Assembly (NCBI GenBank): GCA_023435335.1
Contig: JAEYRU010000280.1
Location: 1 to 5,397, forward strand
Reading direction: 5' to 3'
DNA length: 5,397 nt
DNA from: Pseudomonadota bacterium
GTDB taxonomy: Bacteria > Pseudomonadota > Alphaproteobacteria > Rhizobiales > Rhizobiaceae
Numbering within the stretch: the stretch's first letter is position 1; each line of letters starts with the position of its first letter. The notes under the pieces are model-generated. The model had not been told where the DNA came from, made no database searches, and saw nothing but the letters and a program-made list of their open reading frames with translations. Shown piece after piece: positions 1 through 5,385 of the stretch. The position numbers and the translations under genes were made by a program.

Positions 1-722
1 CGCTTTTGTGCATCGGCGTCGCCTATTTCGTCGATTCCTTCGACTTCGCCACCGGGGTGTGGACCACCGGCGGCATCAACAACTTCATCATCCCGCTGGT
101 GCTGGCCACGCCGCTGCTGCACTTCACCCTGTCGAAGCTGCGCGAGCTCGCCATCGCCCATCACGAGCTCATGCACGTGGCGGCCACCGATTCTCTGACC
201 TCGCTGCTCAACCGGCGCGCCTTCAACGCCATGGTGGAGGGCTATCTGGAGCGCATGGAGCAGCGCAAGGCGGCGCCCGAGGGGGCGCTGCTCATCGTCG
301 ACATCGACCATTTCAAGGACATCAACGACCGCTTCGGCCACGACAGCGGCGACGAGGCGCTGGTGCTCATCTCGCGCACCCTGCGCGAGACCGTGCGCGA
401 CATCGACCTGGTCGGGCGCATGGGCGGCGAGGAGTTCGGCGTCTTCCTGCCGGATGCCGATCCCGGCCGCGCCGCCGGCGTCGCCGAGCGCATCCGCGCC
501 GCCATCCAGGGCATCGCGTTCGCGCCGGCCGGGCTGCGCCACCAGCTCTCGGCCAGCGTGGGCGGCGCCGTGTTCGACCGCCAGCTCACCTTCGAGGAGC
601 TCTACCACGTCGCCGACCAGCGGCTCTACGCGGCCAAGCGCGAGGGTCGCAACCGGGTCGACCTGATCCTGCTGCCCAAGGAGGATCACGCCGCGAAGGC
701 GCGCCCGCTCACCATGCACTGA
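1..722 (+). CDS. Membrane-anchored GGDEF diguanylate cyclase, 5' end missing
   Basis: Makes cyclic di-GMP from two GTP, a second messenger that usually controls motility, biofilm and cell-cycle choices. The reading frame is open at the left edge (first full codon at base 3), so the N-terminal part is outside the window. Numbering from the TTG at base 6, residues 1-10 look like the end of one membrane helix, about 24-41 form another (INNFIIPLVLATPLL), and a short amphipathic linker leads to the GGDEF domain at about 60-222. Visible hallmarks are DSLTSLLNRR (62-71), the metal-binding VDIDHFKDIND (98-108), the active-site GGEEF (130-134) and RDID (121-124) exactly five residues before it, which matches the RxxD product-inhibition site. 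The cyclase therefore looks catalytically competent and feedback-inhibited. No EAL domain follows. The sensory input domain cannot be identified because it is cut off. The fold is certain from the motifs; the cellular role is inferred. Confidence 0.95.
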   Translation, partial: LLCIGVAYFVDSFDFATGVWTTGGINNFIIPLVLATPLLHFTLSKLRELAIAHHELMHVAATDSLTSLLNRRAFNAMVEGYLERMEQRKAAPEGALLIVDIDHFKDINDRFGHDSGDEALVLISRTLRETVRDIDLVGRMGGEEFGVFLPDADPGRAAGVAERIRAAIQGIAFAPAGLRHQLSASVGGAVFDRQLTFEELYHVADQRLYAAKREGRNRVDLILLPKEDHAAKARPLTMH

Positions 723-743
723 CCGGAGGCGCACTGAGACGAG

Positions 744-788
744 CGGCGGGCCGGCGCCGCCGGCGGTTAAGGGCGGTCAACCCTCAAC
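744..788. terminator. Possible bidirectional terminator between convergent genes
   Basis: The 68-base gap between the convergent cyclase and quinone oxidoreductase genes holds two adjacent possible hairpins. The first is very GC-rich: GCCGGC at 750-755 pairs with GCCGGC at 759-764, or alternatively CGGCGG at 744-749 pairs with CCGCCG at 757-762. The second pairs 766-773 with 781-788, with one A-C mismatch. Neither is followed by a run of T on either strand, so this is not a textbook intrinsic terminator. The location between two stop codons is the main support. Confidence 0.3.
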
Positions 789-790
789 GG

Positions 791-1801
791 TCAGGCGACG
801 TCGAGCACGATCTTGCCGATGTGCTCCCCCACCTCCATGCGCTCGTGCGCGCGCCACGCTTCCTTCAGCGGGAAGATCATGTCCATGACGGGCGCGATGC
901 GGCGCTCCGCCATCAGCGGCCATACCCTGTCCTCCAGCTCGGCCGCGATCTGCGCCTTGAACGAGACCGGCCGCGGCCGCATGGTCGAGCCGGTGTGGGT
1001 CAGCCGCTTCACCATCAGCCGCGTGAAGTCGGCCTCGGTCCTGGCCCCGCCGAGGAAGGCGATCTGCACGATGCGCCCGTCCTCCGCCGCCGCCTCGTAG
1101 TTGCGGGTCACGTAGTCGCCGCCCACCATGTCGAGGATCACGTCGGCGCCCCTGCCGCCGGTCGCCTCCTTCACCGCGCGCACGAAGTCGACCTCGCGGT
1201 AGTTGACCGCGTGGTCCGCGCCGAGCTGCAGGCAGGCCTCGCATTTCTCGCCGCTGCCGGCGGTCACGATCACCCTCGCACCGAAGGCCGCGCCCAGCTG
1301 GATCGCCGTCGTGCCGATGCCGGACGAGCCGCCATGCACCAGCAAGGTTTCGCCCTTCTGCAGGCGGCCGCGCTGGAACACGTTGTGCCACACCGTGAAG
1401 AACGTCTCCGGCACCGCCGCGGCTTCCGTGAAGGTGAAGCCGTGCGGGATGGGCAGCGCGTTCGTCTCGTGCACGCGGCAGAACTCGGCGTAGGCGCCGC
1501 CGGGCGTCAGCGCCGTCACCAGGTCGCCGGGCTGCCAGCGGTGCACGCCCTCGCCGAGCGCGACCACCTCGCCCGCAGCTTCCAGTCCGGGAAGGTCGGA
1601 CGCTCCCGGCGGGGGCGGGTAGAGCCCCTTGCGCTGCTGGATGTCGGGGCGGTTGACGCCCGCCGCCTTGACGCGGATCAGGATCTCGCCCTGACCGAGC
1701 GTGGGCAGGTCGCGCTTCTCCGGCTTCAGCACCAGCGGCCCTCCGGGCTCGCTGATCGCCACCGCCGTCATCTGGGCGGGCAGTCTGGACGCTTCGGGCA
1801 T
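791..1801 (-). CDS. NAD(P)H:quinone oxidoreductase, PIG3/zeta-crystallin type
   Basis: A 336-residue cytoplasmic member of the medium-chain dehydrogenase/reductase superfamily, closest in pattern to human TP53I3 (PIG3) and bacterial PIG3-like quinone oxidoreductases. These reduce quinones with NADPH. The N-terminal GroES-like domain shows AAGVNRPDIQQRKG (46-59), PPPPGASDLPGLEAAGEV (62-79) and PGGAY (100-104). The Rossmann domain carries the nucleotide-binding loop HGGSSGIG (156-163), then VTAGSGEK and LGADHAVNYRE, and the protein ends HIGKIVLDVA. The cysteine and histidine zinc ligands of alcohol dehydrogenases are absent, as expected for the quinone reductase branch. Length is typical. The start at 1801 is chosen because a strong Shine-Dalgarno sequence lies six bases upstream; an internal ATG at codon 11 is where many relatives begin but has no comparable site. 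It is divergent from the DUF1192 gene and probably transcribed alone. The physiological substrate is unknown; the family call is firm. Confidence 0.95.
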   Translation of the reverse strand: MPEASRLPAQMTAVAISEPGGPLVLKPEKRDLPTLGQGEILIRVKAAGVNRPDIQQRKGLYPPPPGASDLPGLEAAGEVVALGEGVHRWQPGDLVTALTPGGAYAEFCRVHETNALPIPHGFTFTEAAAVPETFFTVWHNVFQRGRLQKGETLLVHGGSSGIGTTAIQLGAAFGARVIVTAGSGEKCEACLQLGADHAVNYREVDFVRAVKEATGGRGADVILDMVGGDYVTRNYEAAAEDGRIVQIAFLGGARTEADFTRLMVKRLTHTGSTMRPRPVSFKAQIAAELEDRVWPLMAERRIAPVMDMIFPLKEAWRAHERMEVGEHIGKIVLDVA

Positions 1802-1805
1802 GCTT

Positions 1806-1812
1806 CTCCTCC
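1806..1812 (-). promoter_or_regulatory. Strong ribosome binding site of the quinone oxidoreductase
   Basis: Read on the minus strand this is GGAGGAG; its GGAGG core lies six bases before the ATG ending at 1801. It decides in favour of the longer reading (336 residues) over the ATG ten codons downstream. Confidence 0.75.
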
Positions 1813-1830
1813 GTTACCGCCCCTCAACCA

Positions 1831-1882
1831 TTTGCCTCGAACGCCCTTGCCTATGTAATCTGCTGCCCCACAAAGAGGCAAA
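1831..1882. promoter_or_regulatory. Divergent promoter region with 8-bp inverted repeat
   Basis: The 113-base gap between the divergent quinone oxidoreductase and DUF1192 genes contains TTTGCCTC at 1831-1838 and its exact reverse complement GAGGCAAA at 1875-1882. Each copy includes TTGCCT, a four-of-six match to the -35 hexamer. For the plus strand, TTGCCT (1832-1837) is followed after 16 bases by TGTAAT (1854-1859). For the minus strand, TTGCCT (1881 down to 1876) is followed after 17 bases by TTACAT (1858 down to 1853), a poor -10. The two candidate -10 elements overlap. A third TTGCCT lies at 1848-1853. The repeat is directly visible; the promoter reading is inference and the hexamers are weak. 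Confidence 0.35.
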
Positions 1883-1914
1883 CCTCGGAGAATCCGCAAA
1901 AGGGAGGAGACGCG

Positions 1915-2106
1915 ATGGGCATTTTCGACGACGAGCCGGTCAAGACCCCGCGCAGGCACGAGATCGGACAGGACATCTCGCTGCTCTCCGTTGACGAACT
2001 GGCCGAGCGCATCAACATGCTGCGGCAGGAGATCGTCCGCATCGAAGCCGAGCTCGCCGCCCGGGGCACCACGAAGGCGGCCGCCGAGGCGCTCTTCCGC
2101 CGCTGA
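1915..2106 (+). CDS. Small DUF1192-family protein
   Basis: A 63-residue, probably cytoplasmic protein matching the DUF1192 family, a conserved group of roughly 60-residue alphaproteobacterial proteins with no established function. It opens MGIFDDEP, has a charged stretch to about residue 18, then ISLLSVDELAERINMLRQEI (21-40) continuing as a long heptad-like helix to about residue 49, consistent with a short coiled coil or dimerisation helix. The tail is basic and ends FRR. The start is supported by GGGAGGAG at 1902-1909, with GGAGG seven bases before the ATG. It is divergent from the quinone oxidoreductase and followed 11 bases after its stop by a strong hairpin, so it is probably a single-gene transcript. 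A heptad pattern and basic tail could suit a nucleoid- or septum-associated helper, but nothing in the sequence proves a function. Confidence 0.88.
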   Translation: MGIFDDEPVKTPRRHEIGQDISLLSVDELAERINMLRQEIVRIEAELAARGTTKAAAEALFRR

Positions 2107-2117
2107 CCGACCATTCG

Positions 2118-2143
2118 CTTCCGCGCGCCCAGTCGCGCGGAAG
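2118..2143 (+). terminator. Perfect 10-bp-stem hairpin after the DUF1192 gene
   Basis: CTTCCGCGCG (2118-2127) and CGCGCGGAAG (2134-2143) are exact reverse complements separated by a six-base loop (CCCAGT). The hairpin begins 11 bases after the DUF1192 stop codon and lies 36 bases before the transporter start. Position and stability suit transcription termination or 3'-end protection. A clear T-run is missing (ACCCTTCG follows), so termination may be partial or the hairpin may act mainly in RNA stability. The rest of the gap (2144-2179) shows no convincing promoter. Confidence 0.6.
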
Positions 2144-2179
2144 ACCCTTCGCCAGCAAACCACGGGGCCGGCCGCAAGA

Positions 2180-3475
2180 ATGCTCTCAACCGTCGGATCG
2201 ATCGTCTCGCTGCTGCTGGGCACCATGTTCCTGCTCGCCGGTTCGGGGCTGCACAGCCTGCTGCTGCCGCTGCGGGGACAGGCGGAAGGATTCTCCACCA
2301 CGTCGCTCGGCCTTCTCGGTTCGGCCTGGGCCGCGGGTTTCGTGGCCGGTTGCTTCTTCGCGCCCCGGCTGGTGCGGCGCGTCGGCCATGTCCGCTCGTT
2401 CGGAGCATTCGCCGCAACCGGCGCCATCATCGCGCTGCTGACGGGAATGATCATCGACGAGACGGTATGGATCGCGCTGCGCCCGTTCACCGGCTTCACC
2501 ATGGCCGGCGCGTTCATGGTCATCGAAAGCTGGCTCAACGAGCGCGCCACCAACGAGAACCGCGGTACCGTGTTCGGCGTCTACATGATGGTGACCTACG
2601 CCGCGATCATGGGCGGGCAGATGGTGGTTGCCACGGGTGACGTCACCACCGCGACGCTGTTCATGGCCACCGGCATCCTGTTCTGCCTGTCGCTCATCCC
2701 CACGGCCGTCTCCACCGCGGTGACGCCGAAGCCGCTGGCGGAGGTCTCGCTCGACATCCGGGGCCTCTATGCGAACTCCCCGGTGGCGGTCATCGGATGC
2801 TTCCTCGTCGGCATCGCCAACGGCGCGTGGGGCACGCTGGGCGCGGTCTATGGCGCGCGCATCGGCATCTCGACGCTCGACATCGCCCTGATGATGAGCC
2901 TGACGGTCGTCGCCGGCGCCGTGCTGCAGCTTCCCGCCGGACGGCTGTCCGACCGCACCGACCGCCGCTACGTGCTGGCGGGCGCCGCGTTCGGGGCCGC
3001 CCTGTTCGGCCTGCTCCTGTTCGTCGCTGCGCCGCGCTCGGGCGGCGTGGTGATCGCGATGACGGCGCTCTACGGGGCGCTGGCCTACATCCTCTATTCC
3101 ATCGCGGTCGCGCATGCCAACGACCACGCCCGCGCCGAGGACTTCGTGAAGGTGTCGGGCGGGCTGCTCCTGCTCTACGGGTTCGGCACGATGGCCGGGC
3201 CCGTCATCGCGGCCCGGCTGATGGACTGGATGCGACCGGAGAGCATCTTCCTCGCCACGGCGCTCGCCCATTTCGCTCTCGCAGGCTACGCGATGCTGCG
3301 CGTGCGGGCGCGCGCGCCAGTGCCGGTCGCTGAACGCGACGCCTTCACCACGCAGCCGGCCGAGCGCGCCGTCACGCCGGCGGTGCTGATGCTCGATCCG
3401 CGCGCCGAGGCGGTGGATGCGACGGGCGCGGAGGCGGGTGGCGAAATAGCGGGCGACGACCAAGCTACGAGTTGA
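2180..3475 (+). CDS. MFS transporter, YcaD-like
   Basis: A 431-residue inner-membrane protein of the major facilitator superfamily with about twelve hydrophobic helices in two halves (about 1-180 and 200-377). It resembles Escherichia coli YcaD in conserved landmarks: ESWLNERA (116-123), RGTVFGVYMMV (128-138), and in the second half AGRLSDRTDRR (253-263), a good MFS motif A in the loop between helices 8 and 9. The equivalent loop between helices 2 and 3 (APRLVRRVGHVRSF, 61-74) is a degenerate motif A. Residues about 380-431 form an extra hydrophilic, acidic cytoplasmic tail absent from YcaD. The ATG at 2180 is chosen because it lies just before the first helix; the frame stays open further upstream, but that extension would run through the DUF1192 gene in another frame. 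The Shine-Dalgarno sequence is weak (around GCAAGA). The ArsR-type gene follows after 30 bases, suggesting one operon. The substrate is unknown; drug or metabolite efflux is a family-level guess. Confidence 0.92.
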   Translation: MLSTVGSIVSLLLGTMFLLAGSGLHSLLLPLRGQAEGFSTTSLGLLGSAWAAGFVAGCFFAPRLVRRVGHVRSFGAFAATGAIIALLTGMIIDETVWIALRPFTGFTMAGAFMVIESWLNERATNENRGTVFGVYMMVTYAAIMGGQMVVATGDVTTATLFMATGILFCLSLIPTAVSTAVTPKPLAEVSLDIRGLYANSPVAVIGCFLVGIANGAWGTLGAVYGARIGISTLDIALMMSLTVVAGAVLQLPAGRLSDRTDRRYVLAGAAFGAALFGLLLFVAAPRSGGVVIAMTALYGALAYILYSIAVAHANDHARAEDFVKVSGGLLLLYGFGTMAGPVIAARLMDWMRPESIFLATALAHFALAGYAMLRVRARAPVPVAERDAFTTQPAERAVTPAVLMLDPRAEAVDATGAEAGGEIAGDDQATS

Positions 3476-3505
3476 GTTCTTGCCGCCATTCCGTAAGGAT
3501 AGGCG

Positions 3506-3769
3506 ATGGTCGAAGCTGACGCTTTCATGGCGATCGCCGATACGAACCGACGCTACATCCTGGAGGAGCTGCGCCGGGGCCCGAAAAGCGTGAACGAACT
3601 GGCGAGCGGGCTGTCGGTGTCGCGTCCCGCCGTCTCCCAGCACCTCAAGGTGCTGCTCGACACCGGCCTCGTCAACGCGCGGGCACAGGGCACCAGGCGC
3701 ATCTATGCCATCGCCGACGGCGGCTTCCTCAAGCTCAACCTCTGGCTGGATCAGTTCTGGGACGCTTGA
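3506..3769 (+). CDS. Short ArsR-family winged-helix transcriptional regulator
   Basis: An 87-residue DNA-binding protein with the ArsR-type winged helix-turn-helix: a first helix at about 5-23 (AIADTNRRYILEEL), SVNELASGLSVS (28-39), the recognition helix RPAVSQHLKVLLDTGLV (40-56), and the wing ARAQGTRRIYAIA (58-70). The ELCVCDL-type metal-binding motif of ArsR/SmtB sensors is absent and there are no cysteines, so classical metal sensing is unlikely. The pattern matches the regulators usually encoded beside an SRPBCC (AHSA1) domain gene, but none follows here. Those relatives commonly carry a further C-terminal helix of about 20 residues after the tryptophan-rich WLDQFWD segment; here the protein ends one residue later. 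AAGGA at 3495-3499, six bases before the ATG, supports the start; an ATG at codon 8 is a less likely alternative. It lies 30 bases behind the transporter and its 3' end overlaps the opposing lipoprotein gene by 19 bases. The likely target is its own operon, by inference only. Confidence 0.85.
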   Translation: MVEADAFMAIADTNRRYILEELRRGPKSVNELASGLSVSRPAVSQHLKVLLDTGLVNARAQGTRRIYAIADGGFLKLNLWLDQFWDA

Positions 3770-4677
3770 ACCGGCGCCGCATGGTTCGCCGCCTGTTTCC
3801 GTCGCCACTCGGCGTTGATGTCAGCACGGGCCTGGGCGGCGGGGGCGATACGCCACCCCTCGCGATCGCCGACGAGGTAGAGCCGCGGCTTGAGCCGCCG
3901 ATGCCCGTCCAGCGCCGCGCGCGCCACCTCATCCGGGAAGATCAGGTTGCGGCCGTAGACGCGGTGGCTCTTCAGCCGCAATTCCGGGAGGACGCGCTTA
4001 ATGAGTTCGGTGCAGAAGACGCATGCCGGCGTATCGGCGTCGAAATGGAAGTCGAACGGGGTTCCGAGCGTCGCGAGGAACTGCGTCAGCGCTTCCCTGC
4101 GCCTGAGGGTTCCGTCTATCGTGGGCCTCAGCACAAGTGCGCGATCGGTTTCGAGCGTGGTGCGCGCAAGCGAGAGATGCACGCCCCTGCTGTCGGCCTC
4201 AAGGAACACCATGCCGCGCGCGATCGCCTCGCGCTCCTGTTCGCTGATCGCGCTCCAAAGGCCAGCGTCGCGCAACTGGCGTTCGCTGCCCAGGTAAATC
4301 GCGGCGTGGCCGAACAGCCCGGGTATGGTGTGACCAGACAGGCGCTGCTTGTTGCTCACCAGCACGATGTCGAGCGGGCGCAGCTCGGCGAGGATCGCCT
4401 GCTGCGCATCGGCGTGTCGGCCCAGATAGCCAGTGCGCCAGCGAACCAGCGCGACCGCCCGCCCGAAGACCGGCGCGACAGTGTCGAGCACGGCCACCAG
4501 GCCCCTGGGATGACGCTCGGCATTGCGGCAGCAGGGGTCGTCAGGAAGCGCGACATCGACCCGCGACATGTCGGGGCTGGCGCAACCGGCCAACAGCACG
4601 AGCGACAGCGCCACCCACAAGAAACGCGCGATATGCGACCGCAAGATTACCCCCGTCCCGTGCCTGCACAATTGCAC
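3751..4677 (-). CDS. YiiX/YebB-like (C92) cysteine hydrolase lipoprotein
   Basis: A 308-residue predicted lipoprotein of the permuted NlpC/P60 or papain-like amidase group (YiiX/YaeF type, family C92). Such enzymes are thought to cut amide bonds in cell-envelope or lipid-linked substrates. The signal peptide has basic residues, the hydrophobic run FLWVALSLVLLA (19-30) and the lipobox LLAGC with lipidated Cys32. The hydrolase domain shows PLDIVLV (101-107), the probable catalytic histidine in LFGHAAIYLG (His124), an acidic position in VFLEADSRGV (Glu160), and GTPFDFHFDAD followed by VFCTELI with the probable nucleophile Cys222. Histidine before cysteine is the permuted order expected for this family. 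The listed start is GTG at 4677, without a clear Shine-Dalgarno sequence and inside a possible hairpin. A TTG at 4644, preceded by GGGGG, would give a typical 21-residue signal peptide beginning (M)RSHIARF and may be the true start. The gene lies downstream of the HNH gene on the same strand. Confidence 0.88.
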   Translation of the reverse strand: MQLCRHGTGVILRSHIARFLWVALSLVLLAGCASPDMSRVDVALPDDPCCRNAERHPRGLVAVLDTVAPVFGRAVALVRWRTGYLGRHADAQQAILAELRPLDIVLVSNKQRLSGHTIPGLFGHAAIYLGSERQLRDAGLWSAISEQEREAIARGMVFLEADSRGVHLSLARTTLETDRALVLRPTIDGTLRRREALTQFLATLGTPFDFHFDADTPACVFCTELIKRVLPELRLKSHRVYGRNLIFPDEVARAALDGHRRLKPRLYLVGDREGWRIAPAAQARADINAEWRRKQAANHAAPVQASQN

Positions 4678-4679
4678 GG
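4658..4679 (-). other. Possible leader hairpin before the lipoprotein gene
   Basis: CCGTGC (4658-4663) is the reverse complement of GCACGG (4674-4679), giving a 6-bp stem with a 10-base loop. The stem contains the GTG at 4675-4677 and lies just upstream of the alternative TTG start at 4644. It could be a 5' leader structure, or a weak attenuator between the HNH gene and the lipoprotein gene. There is no T-run after it on the minus strand. A 6-bp stem can arise by chance in GC-rich DNA. Confidence 0.25.
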
Positions 4680-4761
4680 CGGCGGAAGCGCGCCAAGATG
4701 CGGGAGGGTGCGCTGGATATGCCGGACGCGACAGACGGGCGCGGTGAAGCGACGCAGGGCC

Positions 4762-5319
4762 CTAAGGCTCCAGTTCGACATCCCAGTAGAGATAATCCAT
4801 CCAGCTTTCATGCAGGTAGTTCGGCGGGAACAGCCTGCCATTGTTATGCAGGTCGTTCACCGTCGGCTGGTAGGGTTTCTGCAGCGGCCACATCCTCGCG
4901 TGCTTCGGAAGCAGCCCGCCCTTCCTCAGGTTGCAGGCGGAGCAGGCGGCGACCACGTTCTCCCAGGTCGTCGCGCCGCCGCAGCGGCGGGGGATGACAT
5001 GGTCGAAGGTGAGGTCCTCGCGCGTGCCGCAGTACTGGCACTGGAAACGGTCGCGCAGGAACACGTTGAACCTGGTGAAGGCCGGGTGACGCGACGGCTT
5101 CACGAATGTCTTGAGGCTGACGACGCTGGGCAACCGCATCGAGAAGGACGGCGAGGAGACGGCGTGCTCGTACTCCGCGACGATGTTCACCCGATCGAGG
5201 AAGACGGCCTTGATGGCGTCCTGCCACGACCACAGCGACAGCGGGTAATAGCTCAGCGGGCGGTAGTCCGCATTCAGCACCAGAGCGGGCAACCCATCCG
5301 GCGAGACTGCGATCGTCAC
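4762..5319 (-). CDS. HNH endonuclease-family protein
   Basis: A 185-residue cytoplasmic protein with a central HNH nuclease domain. The ββα-metal core is visible: a zinc pair in CQYCG (Cys94, Cys97), DHVIPRRCGG with the general-base His107, Asn121 in WENVVAACSACN, and a second zinc pair Cys126 and Cys129 followed by Asn130. The order is thus His-Asn-Asn, a common variant of HNH. The N-terminal 85 residues (starting at ALVLNADYRPLSYYPLSLW) and the C-terminal tail (about 135-185, ending YLYWDVELEP) are characteristic of a conserved stand-alone HNH family common in Alphaproteobacteria and other bacteria. No intron, intein, methyltransferase or phage gene is nearby, so homing or restriction is not suggested; a housekeeping DNA-processing role is possible but unproven. 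The start is GTG, fixed by an excellent Shine-Dalgarno sequence. Spacing to the downstream lipoprotein gene is 84 bases, so co-transcription is possible but not certain. Confidence 0.92.
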   Translation of the reverse strand: MTIAVSPDGLPALVLNADYRPLSYYPLSLWSWQDAIKAVFLDRVNIVAEYEHAVSSPSFSMRLPSVVSLKTFVKPSRHPAFTRFNVFLRDRFQCQYCGTREDLTFDHVIPRRCGGATTWENVVAACSACNLRKGGLLPKHARMWPLQKPYQPTVNDLHNNGRLFPPNYLHESWMDYLYWDVELEP

Positions 5320-5323
5320 TGAC

Positions 5324-5331
5324 TCACCTCC
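5324..5331 (-). promoter_or_regulatory. Near-perfect Shine-Dalgarno sequence of the HNH gene
   Basis: On the minus strand this reads GGAGGTGA, matching the anti-Shine-Dalgarno end of 16S rRNA over all eight bases. The GGAGG core is seven bases before the GTG at 5319-5317, which identifies this non-ATG codon as the start. Confidence 0.85.
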
Positions 5332-5343
5332 AGGTTGGGTCCG

Positions 5344-5385
5344 ATCCGCGCGGATACTGTAAGCCCGACGTGACAGGATTGTGAA
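5344..5385 (-). promoter_or_regulatory. Candidate HNH promoter with 12-bp palindrome
   Basis: On the minus strand TTCACA (5385-5380, five of six bases of the -35 consensus) is followed after 18 bases by TACAGT (5361-5356, four of six of the -10 consensus). Immediately downstream, about where transcription would start, lies the perfect 12-bp palindrome ATCCGCGCGGAT (5344-5355). The palindrome is certain; its use as an operator and the promoter call are inferences. Confidence 0.4.

Noticed and set aside
8..1858. A 616-codon open frame on the plus strand covering the cyclase and antisense to the quinone oxidoreductase.
   Set aside because: Its translation is a low-complexity string rich in Arg, Ala, Gly and His with no recognisable domain, while both overlapped genes have clear family motifs. 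Long open shadow frames are expected in GC-rich DNA.
1991..2179. A 63-codon N-terminal extension of the transporter frame.
   Set aside because: It overlaps the DUF1192 gene in another frame, crosses the hairpin at 2118-2143, and translates to Arg/Pro/Ser-rich sequence unlike a transporter N-terminus.
1768..2553. A 261-codon minus-strand frame spanning the divergent promoter, DUF1192 and the start of the transporter.
   Set aside because: It would cross three independent features and shows no domain; the plus-strand frames have recognisable families and helices.
3506..3769. ArsR-type protein as a metal or arsenic sensor.
   Set aside because: It contains no cysteine and lacks the ELCVCDL-type metal site; no ars or metal efflux gene is adjacent.
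2186..3808. A 540-codon minus-strand frame opposite the transporter and ArsR genes.
   Set aside because: Composition dominated by Arg, His, Asp and Gly, with no domain, and antisense to a clear 12-helix protein.
4678..4761. The gap between the HNH and lipoprotein genes as a site for a small gene or RNA.
   Set aside because: No start codon with a ribosome binding site, no strong hairpin beyond the weak stem at 4658-4679, and no recognisable RNA motif.
4762..5319. HNH protein as part of a restriction, homing or anti-phage system.
   Set aside because: No methyltransferase, intron, intein, toxin, reverse transcriptase or phage gene lies beside it in the window. The family occurs as a stand-alone chromosomal gene.
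3766..5322. A 518-codon open frame on the plus strand antisense to the lipoprotein and HNH genes.
   Set aside because: No family motif, and arginine-rich composition typical of a shadow frame. It is opposed by two minus-strand genes with intact catalytic motifs.
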